Below, one piece after another: positions 22,601-31,451 of a DNA stretch of 34,250 nucleotides (its first letter is position 1; each line of letters starts with the position of its first letter). A model generated the notes under the pieces. That model worked only from the letters and a program-made list of their open reading frames with translations, did no database searches and was not told where the DNA came from. Source of the stretch: a bacterium (GTDB lineage: Bacteria; Actinomycetota; Coriobacteriia; Coriobacteriales; CADBOM01); assembly GCA_024698685.1 (NCBI GenBank), contig JAILQZ010000056.1:1-34250 (forward strand), given 5' to 3'. The position numbers were made by a program, and so were the translations under genes.

Positions 22601-24580
22601 ATGAAGTACAAGGCCTTGTTCGAACCTGTGAAGTTCGGGAAGCTCGAGCTGCCCAACCGCTTCGCGATGTGCGCAATGGGACCAATCGGCCTCGGTGACG
22701 CACAGGGAGGATTCAACCAGCGCGGTGTCGACTACTACGTCGAGCGCGCCAAGGGAGGCACTGGCCTGATCATCACCGGCGTCAACCATGCGGACAACGA
22801 GTTCGAGCACCACGAGGTGCCGTCGACTCCGTCTCCGACGATCAACCCGCCGTACTTCATCCGCACGACGCGCGAGATGACCGAGCGCATCCATGCCTAC
22901 GGTTCCCTGATCTTCCTGCAGATATCCGCGGGATTCGGCCGCGTGTTCGCCGAGTTCCCCGAAGGCGACCTTCCGGTTTCGGCCTCGCCGACGATGAACC
23001 GATTCTTCGACGTGCGCTGCCGTCCGCTCGAGCGCCACGAGATCCACAGCATCGTGCGCAAGATGGGCGAGGCTGCGGCAACCGCCAAGAAGGCCGGCTT
23101 CGATGGTGTCCAGATCCATGCGGTCCACGAGGGCTACCTGCTCGACCAGTTCGCGATTTCCTTTTTCAACCAGCGCACCGACGAATATGGCGGCTCGCTC
23201 GAGAATCGCCTGCGCTTCGCGCGCGAAGTGGTCGAGGAGATCAAGCGGGTCTGCGGGCAGGATTACCATGTTTCGCTGCGCTACTCGCCTAAGAGCTTCA
23301 TCAAGGATTGGCGCGTCGGCGGTCTGCCGGGCGAGGAGTTCGAGGAGAAGGGCCGCGATGTCGAGGAAGGCGTCGAGGCGGCCAAGCTGCTGGCGAGCTA
23401 TGGCTACGACAGCCTCGATGTCGACGTCGGCTGCTACGACGCGTGGTATTGGAACCATCCGCCGATGTACCAGGAGAAGGGCCTCTACCGCAAGTACGCG
23501 AAGTTGATCAAGGACGCAGTCGACGTGCCCGTTATCTGCGCTGGGCGCATGGATGACCCCGACATGGCGCTCGAGGCGATCGAGAACGGCACCTGCGACG
23601 TAATCGGGCTCGCCCGCCCGCTCCTCGCCGACCCGGACTACGTCAACAAGCTGCGCGCCGACGATGTCGAGGGGATCCGCCCGTGCCTGAGCTGCCATGA
23701 GGGCTGCCTCGGCCGCATGGTCCACTACAAGCGCATCAACTGCGCGGTCAACCCCACGTGCGCACGCGAGCGCTACACGCGCCTCGTGCCCACCTGCACC
23801 CCCAAGCGCGTGCTGATCGCCGGCGGTGGCCCTGCTGGCATGGAGGCTGCTCGCGTCCTCAAGATCCGTGGCCACGAGCCTGTTCTATGCGAGGCGTCCG
23901 GCAAGCTCGGAGGCAATCTCATTCCCGGTGGCGTGCCCGATTTCAAGGAAGACGACCATCATCTGATCAGGTGGTACGAGGGCCAGCTGAGGCGCCTTGG
24001 CGTTGAGGTTCGCCTGAACACCAAGGTCGATGCGTCGATGGCCGAGGGCTTCGATAACGTGATCGTCGCGACGGGCTCGAGGCCGAAGCGCTTCCCGCTC
24101 GGAGACGCGCAGGTCAGCGTTGCCGAGGAGGTCCTCAACGGGCAGGTCGAGCTTGGCAGCGACGTCTCGATCATCGGCGGCGGTCTCGTCGGCTGCGAGC
24201 TCGCGCTGTGGCTGGCCAACGAGGGCAAGGGCGTCACGATCGTCGAGCAGCTCGAAGATATCCTCGCGCTCAATGGCCCGCTATGCCCCGCCAATTTCGA
24301 GATGCTGCGAGCGCTGCTCGACTTCAAGGGCGTGCGCATCATCTGCAGCGCGACGGCCAAAGGCTACGAGGGCGGTTCGCTGATCGTCGGAACCGCCGAT
24401 GGCGACATCGAGGTCAAGGCGGACAACGTCGTCGAATGCGTCGGCTACACGTCGAACAGCGAGCTCTATGAGGAGCTGCGCTACGGCAAGGCGAAGGTGA
24501 ACAAGATCGGCGATTCGCGCGGCGTCGCGAACATCATGAACGCGATCTGGGACGCATACGAGCTGGCGAGCACGATCTAG
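22601..24580 (+). CDS. OYE-family FMN/FAD/[4Fe-4S] reductase (2,4-dienoyl-CoA reductase / BaiCD / daidzein-reductase type)
   Basis: A large NADH-dependent ene-reductase (659 aa). The N-terminal old-yellow-enzyme barrel (1-350) binds FMN and carries the variant active-site stretch IHAVHEGYLLDQF (H173, H176, Y179), followed by RTDEYGGSLENRLRF. A [4Fe-4S] site is C362-x2-C365-x3-C369-x11-C381. The C-terminal half has two Rossmann motifs: FAD (LIAGGGPAGMEAARVL, about 408) and NAD(P)H (SIIGGGLVGCELALWL, about 526). This layout is shared by FadH, BaiCD/BaiH and the coriobacterial daidzein reductase. The VHEG form of the active site is, from memory, the bile-acid/steroid/isoflavone-reductase-like branch. 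AGGAGGAATGCC fixes the start at 22601; an upstream in-frame start at 22505 lacks this. It stands alone, divergent from trpB2. The substrate is unknown. Confidence 0.92.
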   Translation: MKYKALFEPVKFGKLELPNRFAMCAMGPIGLGDAQGGFNQRGVDYYVERAKGGTGLIITGVNHADNEFEHHEVPSTPSPTINPPYFIRTTREMTERIHAYGSLIFLQISAGFGRVFAEFPEGDLPVSASPTMNRFFDVRCRPLERHEIHSIVRKMGEAAATAKKAGFDGVQIHAVHEGYLLDQFAISFFNQRTDEYGGSLENRLRFAREVVEEIKRVCGQDYHVSLRYSPKSFIKDWRVGGLPGEEFEEKGRDVEEGVEAAKLLASYGYDSLDVDVGCYDAWYWNHPPMYQEKGLYRKYAKLIKDAVDVPVICAGRMDDPDMALEAIENGTCDVIGLARPLLADPDYVNKLRADDVEGIRPCLSCHEGCLGRMVHYKRINCAVNPTCARERYTRLVPTCTPKRVLIAGGGPAGMEAARVLKIRGHEPVLCEASGKLGGNLIPGGVPDFKEDDHHLIRWYEGQLRRLGVEVRLNTKVDASMAEGFDNVIVATGSRPKRFPLGDAQVSVAEEVLNGQVELGSDVSIIGGGLVGCELALWLANEGKGVTIVEQLEDILALNGPLCPANFEMLRALLDFKGVRIICSATAKGYEGGSLIVGTADGDIEVKADNVVECVGYTSNSELYEELRYGKAKVNKIGDSRGVANIMNAIWDAYELASTI

Positions 24581-24608
24581 CTGCCGAGGGCGAATAGCGT
24601 GTTCGATG

Positions 24609-24638
24609 TCGGGCGTTGGCTCAGGCCGACGCCCGATT
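24609..24638. terminator. Hairpin between the OYE reductase and carB (convergent)
   Basis: TCGGGCGT (24609-24616) and ACGCCCGA (24629-24636) form an eight-base stem, with GGC/GCC able to pair inside. It sits between the convergent stop codons and probably serves both strands, although the T tracts are short. Confidence 0.6.
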
Positions 24639-24650
24639 CATATGCCGCGC

Positions 24651-27600
24651 TCACTCGGAGTCGATCGTCGAGACCCCTATCGTCAGCTCTTCGAGAACGT
24701 CGAGGACCATCCGCACCGTGTCGAGCGAGGTGAGCATCGTGGTGCCATTCTGTGCGGCGCAGCGGCGGATGGCCACGCCGTCTCCGTAGTGCACGCCGCT
24801 CAGGATCGCGCGCGTGTTGATAACGTAGCTCACGTATCCGGCGCGTATCGAATCGAGCACCTCCTCGCTGTTCTCGCTTGGCTTGTGCCGTATGCGCGTG
24901 CGGATCCCGTGCTCCCTCAGCACCTCTCCCGTTAGCGACGTGGCCTCGATGTTGAATCCCATGTTGTAGAATCTCCTGACCAGCGGGACTGTCTCCTCCT
25001 TGTCCTCATCGGCCACGCTGACCAGCACCGTGCCGTAGTTGGGCAGCGAGAGCCCGGCGGCGATCATCGCCTTGTAGGCCGCCCTGTGCAGCTTCCTGTC
25101 GTAGCCGATCGCCTCGCCAGTCGACTTCATCTCCGGCGACAGGTAGGCATCCATGCCCTGCAGCTTGGAGAACGAGAACGCGGGTACCTTCACGTAGTAG
25201 CGATTCTTCTCGGCGGGGTAGCGCACGGCGATGCCCTGCTCCTCCAAGGAGATGCCGAGCATGGCCAGCGTACCGATATCGGCAAGCGAGTAGCCGGTCG
25301 CCTTGGAGAGGAAGGGCACCGTGCGCGAGGAGCGGGGATTGACCTCGATTACGTAGACCCTCTCCTCGCTGTCGACTATGAATTGGATGTTGAGGAGGCC
25401 GACGATCCCGATGCCCAGTCCGAGCCTCTCGGTGTAGTCGAGCACCGTCCGCTTGACCTTCTCGGAGAGGCTGTACGGGGGATATACGCTGATCGAGTCA
25501 CCCGAATGGATGCCCGTCCTCTCGACGAGTTCCATGATTCCAGGCACGAAGACGCGTTGCCCGTCGCAGACCGCATCGACCTCCACCTCCTTGCCGCGGA
25601 TGTATTTGTCGACCAGAACGGGTTTGTCCTCATCGACCGCAACCGCGGTCTTGAGGTAGTCCCACATCGACTCCTCCTTGGCCACTATCTGCATAGCGCG
25701 GCCGCCCAGCACGAAGCTCGGGCGGACGAGCACTGGGTAGCCGATCCTACCAGCGGCCTCGATGCCCGCCTCCACGCTCGTGACCGCCTCGCCCCGAGGC
25801 TGCGGGATTCCGAGCTCGAGCAGCAGCTTCTCGAAGGAATCGCGGTTCTCGGCGCGGTCGATCGCCTCGCAGTCCGTTCCGATGATCCTCACCCCGCGCT
25901 TCTTGAGCGGCTCTGCCAGGTTGATCGCCGTCTGCCCGCCAAGCGTCACGATCACGCCCTCGGGCTGCTCCAGATCGATGATGTTCATCACGTCCTCGGG
26001 GTACAGCGGCTCGAAGTAGAGCTTGTCGGAGCAGGTGTAGTCGGTCGATACCGTCTCTGGGTTGTTGTTGATCAGGATCGCCTCGTAGCCTGAGCGCTGG
26101 ATTGTCTGGATCGCGTGGACCGTCGAGTAGTCGAACTCCACGCCCTGGCCGATGCGGATCGGGCCGGAACCGAGGACGATGATCTTTCGCTTGTCGGAGA
26201 CGATCGATTCGTTGTCATCCTCGTAGGTGGAGTAGAAGTAGGGGATGTAGCTGTCGAACTCGGAGGCACAGGAGTCGATCATCTTGTAGACGGGGATGAT
26301 CCCGCTCTCCTTGCGGAAGGCGGTGACTTCCAGCTCCTCGGTCTTCCACAGCAGCGCGACCTCCCTGTCCGAGAAGCCGAGCCTTTTGGCCTCCCTCAGC
26401 GCATCGGGGTCGAACGGGCGCGCCTTGACCTCCTCCTCCGCCTGCGTGATACGCCGGATTCCTCGTAGGAAGAAGCGGTCGATCCCGGTTATCTCGGCGA
26501 CTGCGTCTACGTCGCAGCCGCGCCAGAAGAGCTCCGAAATGGCGAAGATGCGGTCGTCGGTGCCGATCTTCACGTAGTCGATCAGCTCTTGCGTTCCCAT
26601 CTCGTCGAATTTAGTCATGTAGATGTGGAATGTGCCGATCTCCAGCGAGCGGATTCCCTTGAGCAGGCTCTCCTCGAATGTTCGCCCGATGCTCATGACC
26701 TCGCCGGTCGCCTTCATCTGCGTGGATAGCGAGTTGTTGGCATCTGCAAACTTGTCGAAGGGGAAGCGCGGCAGCTTGGTGACTACGTAGTCGAGCGCAG
26801 GCTCGAAAGACGCTGGAGTGTTGGCTAGCGGTATCTCGTCGAGCGTCATGCCCACGCCGATCTTCGCGGATACGCGCGCGATGGGGTAGCCGCTCGCTTT
26901 GGATGCCAGCGCCGAGGAGCGGGAGACGCGTGGATTGACCTCGATCAGGTAGTACTGGAGGGAGTTGGGGTCGAGCGCGAATTGCACGTTGCAGCCACCT
27001 TCGATCTTCAGCGCGCGGATGATCTTGAGCGCACTGTCGCGAAGCATGTGGTATTCCTTGTTGGTCAGCGTCTGGGAGGGGCAAACGACGATCGAGTCGC
27101 CCGTGTGGATGCCGACAGGATCGAGGTTCTCCATGTTGCAGACCGTGATCGCTGTGTCGTTGGCATCGCGCATGACCTCGTATTCGATCTCTTTGAAGCC
27201 CTTGACGCTCTTCTCGACGAGCACCTGGCCCACCGGTGAAAGTTCGAGCGCGTTCTTCATCATCGGCACGAGCTCCTCGGGGGTGTCGACGAAGCCTCCG
27301 CCAGTGCCGCCGAGGGTGAACGCGGGGCGCAGCACGACGGGATAGCCTATTCGCTGTGCAACCTCGAGGCCATCTTCGATGGTCGAGGCGATCTCCGAAG
27401 GCAGGATGGGTTCTCCGAGGCTCTCGCAGAGATGCTTGAACTTGTCGCGATCCTCCGCTTGCTCGATCGACTCGCGGCGCGTCCCCAGCAGTTCCACGCG
27501 GCATTCCGCGAGAACGCCCTTCTTCTCCAGCTGAATCGCGAGGTTGAGGCCGATTTGCCCACCGATGTTGGGGAGGATGGCGTCTGGCCGCTCGTAGCGG

Positions 27601-27833
27601 ATGATCTTCGCGACGTACTCGAGGGTCAGCGGCTCCATGTATACCTTGTCTGCAATCGACCCGTCGGTCATGATCGTGGCGGGGTTGGAGTTGCAGAGCA
27701 CCACCTCGTAGCCCTCCTCCTTGAGCGCTAGGCAGGCCTGCGCGCCCGAGTAGTCGAATTCGGCAGCCTGCCCGATAACGATGGGGCCGGAGCCTATCAC
27801 GAGGATCTTGTGGATGTCGGTTCTCTTAGGCAT
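24651..27833 (-). CDS. carB: Carbamoyl-phosphate synthase, large subunit
   Basis: The large subunit (1060 aa) makes carbamoyl phosphate from bicarbonate, ammonia and two ATP, for pyrimidines and arginine. It has the expected internal duplication: the first ATP-grasp half starts with IGSGPIVIGQAAEFDYSGAQA and the second, near residue 550, with VLGSGPIRIGQGVEFDYSTVHA. Each is followed by its NSNPATIMTD / NNNPETVSTD segment. The C-terminal 130 residues are the allosteric MGS-like domain, normally the site of UMP and ornithine control. Length is normal. Its ATG overlaps the end of carA by eight bases (ATGCCTAA), so translation is coupled. Confidence 0.98.
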   Translation of the reverse strand: MPKRTDIHKILVIGSGPIVIGQAAEFDYSGAQACLALKEEGYEVVLCNSNPATIMTDGSIADKVYMEPLTLEYVAKIIRYERPDAILPNIGGQIGLNLAIQLEKKGVLAECRVELLGTRRESIEQAEDRDKFKHLCESLGEPILPSEIASTIEDGLEVAQRIGYPVVLRPAFTLGGTGGGFVDTPEELVPMMKNALELSPVGQVLVEKSVKGFKEIEYEVMRDANDTAITVCNMENLDPVGIHTGDSIVVCPSQTLTNKEYHMLRDSALKIIRALKIEGGCNVQFALDPNSLQYYLIEVNPRVSRSSALASKASGYPIARVSAKIGVGMTLDEIPLANTPASFEPALDYVVTKLPRFPFDKFADANNSLSTQMKATGEVMSIGRTFEESLLKGIRSLEIGTFHIYMTKFDEMGTQELIDYVKIGTDDRIFAISELFWRGCDVDAVAEITGIDRFFLRGIRRITQAEEEVKARPFDPDALREAKRLGFSDREVALLWKTEELEVTAFRKESGIIPVYKMIDSCASEFDSYIPYFYSTYEDDNESIVSDKRKIIVLGSGPIRIGQGVEFDYSTVHAIQTIQRSGYEAILINNNPETVSTDYTCSDKLYFEPLYPEDVMNIIDLEQPEGVIVTLGGQTAINLAEPLKKRGVRIIGTDCEAIDRAENRDSFEKLLLELGIPQPRGEAVTSVEAGIEAAGRIGYPVLVRPSFVLGGRAMQIVAKEESMWDYLKTAVAVDEDKPVLVDKYIRGKEVEVDAVCDGQRVFVPGIMELVERTGIHSGDSISVYPPYSLSEKVKRTVLDYTERLGLGIGIVGLLNIQFIVDSEERVYVIEVNPRSSRTVPFLSKATGYSLADIGTLAMLGISLEEQGIAVRYPAEKNRYYVKVPAFSFSKLQGMDAYLSPEMKSTGEAIGYDRKLHRAAYKAMIAAGLSLPNYGTVLVSVADEDKEETVPLVRRFYNMGFNIEATSLTGEVLREHGIRTRIRHKPSENSEEVLDSIRAGYVSYVINTRAILSGVHYGDGVAIRRCAAQNGTTMLTSLDTVRMVLDVLEELTIGVSTIDSE

Positions 27834-28929
27834 GGACCCGCACCTCCTCCATCAGGCGGATGAAGCGATCGAAGAGGTGCCCGCTATCCTGCGGGCCAGG
27901 GGAACTCTCCGGGTGGTATTGCACGCTGAACACCCTGTCGCACTCGCATTTCATGCCCTCGATGGTCCCGTCGAGCAGGTTGCGATGAGTCACCACAAGC
28001 GGAGTCTTCTCCATGCTCTTCTCGTCCACTGCATAGGAATGGTTTTGCGAGGTGATCTCGATGCGTCCGGTGTCCAGATCCTTCACGGGATGGTTGCCAC
28101 CGCGGTGGCCGAACTTCAGCTTGTATGTCTGCGCCCCGTAGGCCAGCGAGAGAATCTGGTGGCCAAGGCAGATTCCGAAGATCGGGCGGTAGCCCAGCAG
28201 GGAGCGGATCGCCTCGATCGTCTCGGGCACGTCCTGCGGGTCGCCTGGACCGTTGGAGATGAAAATGCCATCGGGCTCGAGCGCTCGGATAGCGTCGGCC
28301 GTGGTGTTCCATGGGACGATAGTCACGCGACAGTCGCGCTTTGCGAGCGAGCGGACGATGTTGAGTTTGATGCCGCAGTCGATCGCGACAACGTGAAAGC
28401 CGTCGTTGCCCTGCCCGGCCTCCCAGGGCTCGCGACAGCTGACGCGGGACACCGAATCCGTTGGCAGCGTGAACTCGCGCAGCCTCCGCAGGCACGCTTC
28501 CATCGGTGTATTCACGCTGGTCAGCAGCGCAATCCGGCTTCCGTGGTCGCGAATCGAGCGGGCGAGCTTGCGCGTGTCGATGCCGCTGATCCCGGAGATG
28601 CCGTACTGCTCCATCACCTCGCCGAGCGACTTCTCGGCGCGGAAGTTCGAAGGCTCCTCGGTGTATTCGCGGACGATGAGCGCGCCGATCGACGGGATTT
28701 CCGTCTCGTAGTCGTCCGCCGCCATGCCGTAGTTGCCGATCAAGGGGTAGGTCATGACCACGGCCTGGTCGGTATAGGATGGGTCGGAGAGGATTTCCTG
28801 ATAGCCCACCATCGAGGTGTTGAAGACAAGCTCGAGGATCTTGTCGTCCTCGAAGCCGAAGGAGTGGCCGCGATACTCCTGCCCGTCTTCCAACACTATC
28901 TTTCGATTTGGACGACCCATCATTTCCAT
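27826..28929 (-). CDS. carA: Carbamoyl-phosphate synthase, small (glutaminase) subunit
   Basis: The glutamine amidotransferase subunit (367 aa) that supplies ammonia to CarB through a tunnel. The N-terminal domain reads KIVLEDGQEYRGHSFG with FNTSMVGYQEILSDPSY. The class I glutaminase domain has the nucleophile in PIFGICLGHQILSLAYG, and the catalytic His-x-Glu in VQYHPESSPGPQD. Three in-frame ATGs lie close together (28929, 28923, 28920); AGAAAGG at 28940-28934 is four bases from the first and ten from the second, so the exact start is uncertain by a few residues. A longer reading frame upstream lacks a ribosome site and crosses the promoter. Confidence 0.96.
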   Translation of the reverse strand: MEMMGRPNRKIVLEDGQEYRGHSFGFEDDKILELVFNTSMVGYQEILSDPSYTDQAVVMTYPLIGNYGMAADDYETEIPSIGALIVREYTEEPSNFRAEKSLGEVMEQYGISGISGIDTRKLARSIRDHGSRIALLTSVNTPMEACLRRLREFTLPTDSVSRVSCREPWEAGQGNDGFHVVAIDCGIKLNIVRSLAKRDCRVTIVPWNTTADAIRALEPDGIFISNGPGDPQDVPETIEAIRSLLGYRPIFGICLGHQILSLAYGAQTYKLKFGHRGGNHPVKDLDTGRIEITSQNHSYAVDEKSMEKTPLVVTHRNLLDGTIEGMKCECDRVFSVQYHPESSPGPQDSGHLFDRFIRLMEEVRVHA

Positions 28930-28950
28930 TCGGCCTTTCTCCGCATAAAA

Positions 28951-28982
28951 TGAAAAGCGCTCCAGTGGGCGCAGATCGCCCA
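28951..28982 (-). promoter_or_regulatory. Overlapping hairpins in the carA leader
   Basis: Read on the minus strand, TGGGCG (28982-28977) can pair with CGCCCA (28971-28966). The alternative GCGC (28972-28969) can pair with GCGC (28960-28957), which is followed by TTTTC. The two share bases, so they exclude each other. This could be a small attenuator, but the stems are short and no PyrR-type consensus was found. Confidence 0.25.
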
Positions 28983-29008
28983 GCTGAAACGCCTTTGCTT
29001 CTGAATCG

Positions 29009-29039
29009 ATTATAGCACCGCATTCAGTTGGCCAGTCAA
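29009..29039 (-). promoter_or_regulatory. Promoter of carAB
   Basis: A perfect TATAAT (29014-29009) and TTGACT (29039-29034) on the minus strand are 19 bases apart, about 80 bases before carA. The spacing is long but both boxes are good. Confidence 0.55.
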
Positions 29040-29123
29040 TTCCATATGCGCGGTTGAAGGCTGAGAAAGCCAAACGTTTACAAGAGTTTTACAAGGGCGC
29101 GCACCTTGCGTCAGGAGGACACG

Positions 29124-30593
29124 ATGAGCGAGAACACGGTGACGATTTCCTGCGACGTTGCGGTTGCGGGGCTTGGAGCATCTGGTCTCATGGCAGCCTA
29201 CGGTGCCGCAAAGGCAGGCGCGCGTGTTGTGGCGATAGATGCCGCGCCTTCGATGGCCGGAACCACCAACATGCGCACGAGCGCGGCATTCGCGGTAGGA
29301 TCGTCGCTGCAGCAGGCCTCCTCGGAGCCTCTCGGCATAGAAGAGTACATGGCGTGGATCAACAAGGGGACCAACTACCAATCGAACCAGAAGGCAATGC
29401 GCGCGATCATCGAGGCTTCCGGTCGCGCCATCGATGCATTCGTCGAGGCTGGGATGCCCTTCGACGTCGATTTCGAGCACACAGATTCGAGCACTCCGAT
29501 GATGGTGCGCGGCGGGCACCTCTACGGCCTCAATGGTCCAGATCGAGCCGAGGTCTTCTCGCGCCTTGTCGAGAGCGTTGGCGTGCAGTGCGTCTTCAAC
29601 ACCGCGCTCACAGGGCTTATCTATGATGAAAACGGCATCATGGCAGGGATTATGTGCGCTGGCGAGGTTGCACGGATCGAAGCCAGGGCCGTCATCATCG
29701 CCACCGGCGGCTTTCTTGGCAGCCCCGAAGAGGTTGCGAAGCGCTTCGCCGGCGCGAGCATCGTCTGTGGCGGCAACCAGCTTTGCAGGGGCGCCGGCAT
29801 CAATGCAGCTATCGAGGCCGGTGCGCAGATCGGCAAGTGCTTCAGCATCTCGATGAACGAGTACGGCGGTGCGAATCCCAAGGCATCGCCTAGCTACTCC
29901 TACAGGCCCGGCTACAACACCAACGAGGCGCTGCGCCTCCCGATCTTCGGCGGGCTTCTCGTCGATGCGCAGGGCGAGCGCTTCGTCGACGAGGGCGTGA
30001 TGTGCGAGCGCACGATGTTCTGTTGCGAGCCGATGCTGCGCAGCAGCTGCAGCTACGCCATCTGCGACGAGGCGTTCATGCGCCGCTGGGAGAGCGAGCC
30101 CATCGCTCGCTTCATGGGCGACGCTCGCATGCAGGGAATGTTCGCGGAGTTCTTCGCGCCTGACATGCGCGTGCAGTTCGCCAAGGCTATCGAGGAGGGA
30201 TGGGCCTTCTCGGCTGGCTCGATCGAGGAGATCGCCGAGCGCTTCGAGCTGCCGAGCCTGTCCCAGACAGTTGCCGAATACAACGAGTGCTGCGCGGTTG
30301 GCTGCGACACTCTCTTCTTCAAGGATGCCAAGTACCTCGCGGCAGTATCCGAGCCGCCTTTCTATTGCGTTCAGAGCTCGCCCTGCGGTTGGCTTTCGCT
30401 CGGCGGGATCCGTTGCAACGGCAGCATGCAGGCGCTCGACCCCAGCGGCAAGCCGATCGATGCGCTCTTCGTCGCAGGCGCCGATGCGGACATCTTCACC
30501 TCGCCATACTATGCGCCTGGATCAGCCAACGGATTCGCCATCGGATCTGGCCTCATAGCAGGGGAAACGGCTGCTAAGAGCGCGTTGGGCTAG
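29124..30593 (+). CDS. FAD-dependent oxidoreductase, fumarate-reductase-flavoprotein-like (third type)
   Basis: A soluble FAD_binding_2 flavoprotein (489 aa), only distantly related to the tandem pair at 16.9-20.0 kb. The Rossmann motif VAVAGLGASGLMAAYGAAKAGARVVAIDAA is at the N-terminus, VIIATGGFLG in the middle, and ALFVAGADADIFTSPYYAPGSANGFAIGSGLIAGE at the C-terminus. Many cysteines are scattered in the substrate domain (for example MCERTMFCCEP and ECCAVGCD). No signal peptide, heme or FMN domain is present. AGGAGG five bases before the ATG at 29124 gives the start; an upstream in-frame ATG at 29106 has none. It diverges from carA and is followed by a lipoprotein gene with its own -10 box. 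The substrate is unknown. Confidence 0.9.
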   Translation: MSENTVTISCDVAVAGLGASGLMAAYGAAKAGARVVAIDAAPSMAGTTNMRTSAAFAVGSSLQQASSEPLGIEEYMAWINKGTNYQSNQKAMRAIIEASGRAIDAFVEAGMPFDVDFEHTDSSTPMMVRGGHLYGLNGPDRAEVFSRLVESVGVQCVFNTALTGLIYDENGIMAGIMCAGEVARIEARAVIIATGGFLGSPEEVAKRFAGASIVCGGNQLCRGAGINAAIEAGAQIGKCFSISMNEYGGANPKASPSYSYRPGYNTNEALRLPIFGGLLVDAQGERFVDEGVMCERTMFCCEPMLRSSCSYAICDEAFMRRWESEPIARFMGDARMQGMFAEFFAPDMRVQFAKAIEEGWAFSAGSIEEIAERFELPSLSQTVAEYNECCAVGCDTLFFKDAKYLAAVSEPPFYCVQSSPCGWLSLGGIRCNGSMQALDPSGKPIDALFVAGADADIFTSPYYAPGSANGFAIGSGLIAGETAAKSALG

Positions 30594-30605
30594 CACGGTT
30601 GGAGC

Positions 30606-30611
30606 TATAAT
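30606..30611 (+). promoter_or_regulatory. -10 box of the lipoprotein gene
   Basis: A perfect TATAAT lies 42 bases before the lipoprotein start; upstream GTTG-containing sequence at 30584-30589 is a poor -35. The gene probably has its own promoter despite the short gap to the flavoprotein gene. Confidence 0.45.
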
Positions 30612-30653
30612 CGAGCTGCGAAGCGAAGCGGTTGCCGATAGAAGGGAAGCACT

Positions 30654-31250
30654 ATGAAGACGCTCTGGAAATCTCTTGTCGTATGCATGCTGGCAGCGCT
30701 CACGGCCCTTGCATTGGCTGCCTGCGGCTCCTCTGGCAGCGGTGGAGGAAGTGGCAGCGGCGGCAACGGGGGAGGTTCCGCGCCCGCTGGCAACTCGCCT
30801 AACGAGCAGACGCAGACGATCGGCAACTCCGACGTAGGGCACGTGACGATTCCCGCAAGCTGGGTTGAGTTCGACGATGTCGACGTCGATGATGATGCTG
30901 GCATAATCCAGTACTGCGGCGATCCCAGCACCATCATCACGCTGAGCGCCGGGCCCGCGAGCAATGCCGGAGACCTCACCGGATTCAACTCGGCCTCCGA
31001 GAAGATCGCCAACGTCATCTATGCCGACATGGTGGACGAGGTTGGCGAGGAGAACGTCGAGGGCGCTTCGGTGACGCTCGCAGGGCAGCAGGCCTACCAG
31101 GTCTACGGCGCCTATCCCGATGGCACGTTCCTCGTGAACTGGGTGCTCGAGGACAGCGCGGGCAACGTGCACTTCGTCAGCGCCGAGGGAACTGCGGATA
31201 CGATCGAAGAGGCCGTTGGCTACGTGGAGGGTTCATACACTTTCAATTAG
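30654..31250 (+). CDS. Small secreted lipoprotein of unknown function
   Basis: A 198-residue lipoprotein. The signal peptide has a KTLWK start, a hydrophobic core and the lipobox LAAC with the lipid-anchored C24. A Gly/Ser/Asn-rich linker of about 25 residues follows, then an acidic globular domain of about 140 residues with a VTIPASWVEFDDVDVDDD start and repeated beta-strand-like segments ending in IEEAVGYVEGSYTFN. GAAGGGAAGC precedes the ATG. The domain recalls small lipoproteins of gut Actinobacteria and Firmicutes that begin with an IPxxW strand, but no function is known to me. It would be anchored outside the membrane. No partner gene is obvious. Confidence 0.85.
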   Translation: MKTLWKSLVVCMLAALTALALAACGSSGSGGGSGSGGNGGGSAPAGNSPNEQTQTIGNSDVGHVTIPASWVEFDDVDVDDDAGIIQYCGDPSTIITLSAGPASNAGDLTGFNSASEKIANVIYADMVDEVGEENVEGASVTLAGQQAYQVYGAYPDGTFLVNWVLEDSAGNVHFVSAEGTADTIEEAVGYVEGSYTFN

Positions 31251-31362
31251 CGTCAGATGATCCGACAAGCCCCTGAAACGCCCTCAGAGGCCCGCTTTCT
31301 CCAAAAACGTCTTCTTACTCGGATTGAAGCGAATTTAGCTCCATAGGGCGCTCAGAGCCGTT

Positions 31363-31425
31363 TGAGGGCACCCTCATCCACCCAAATGCAAGCAAATGGC
31401 CCGCGTCGATGCGATGCGGGCCATT
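31363..31425. terminator. Intergenic hairpins between the lipoprotein and transketolase operon
   Basis: The main element is a perfect ten-base stem, AATGGCCCGC (31395-31404) with GCGGGCCATT (31416-31425), in the gap between convergent stop codons. A second small dyad, TGAGG/CCTCA, lies at 31363-31376. Neither has a strong T tract, but the position suggests a two-way terminator. Confidence 0.6.
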
Positions 31426-31451
31426 GTCATTGCCGTCTTGCAGCGGAAGCG

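Noticed and set aside
22517-23875. 452-codon minus-strand open frame antisense to the OYE reductase
   Set aside because: Shadow of the plus-strand gene; composition is Ala/Asp/Val-rich without domains.
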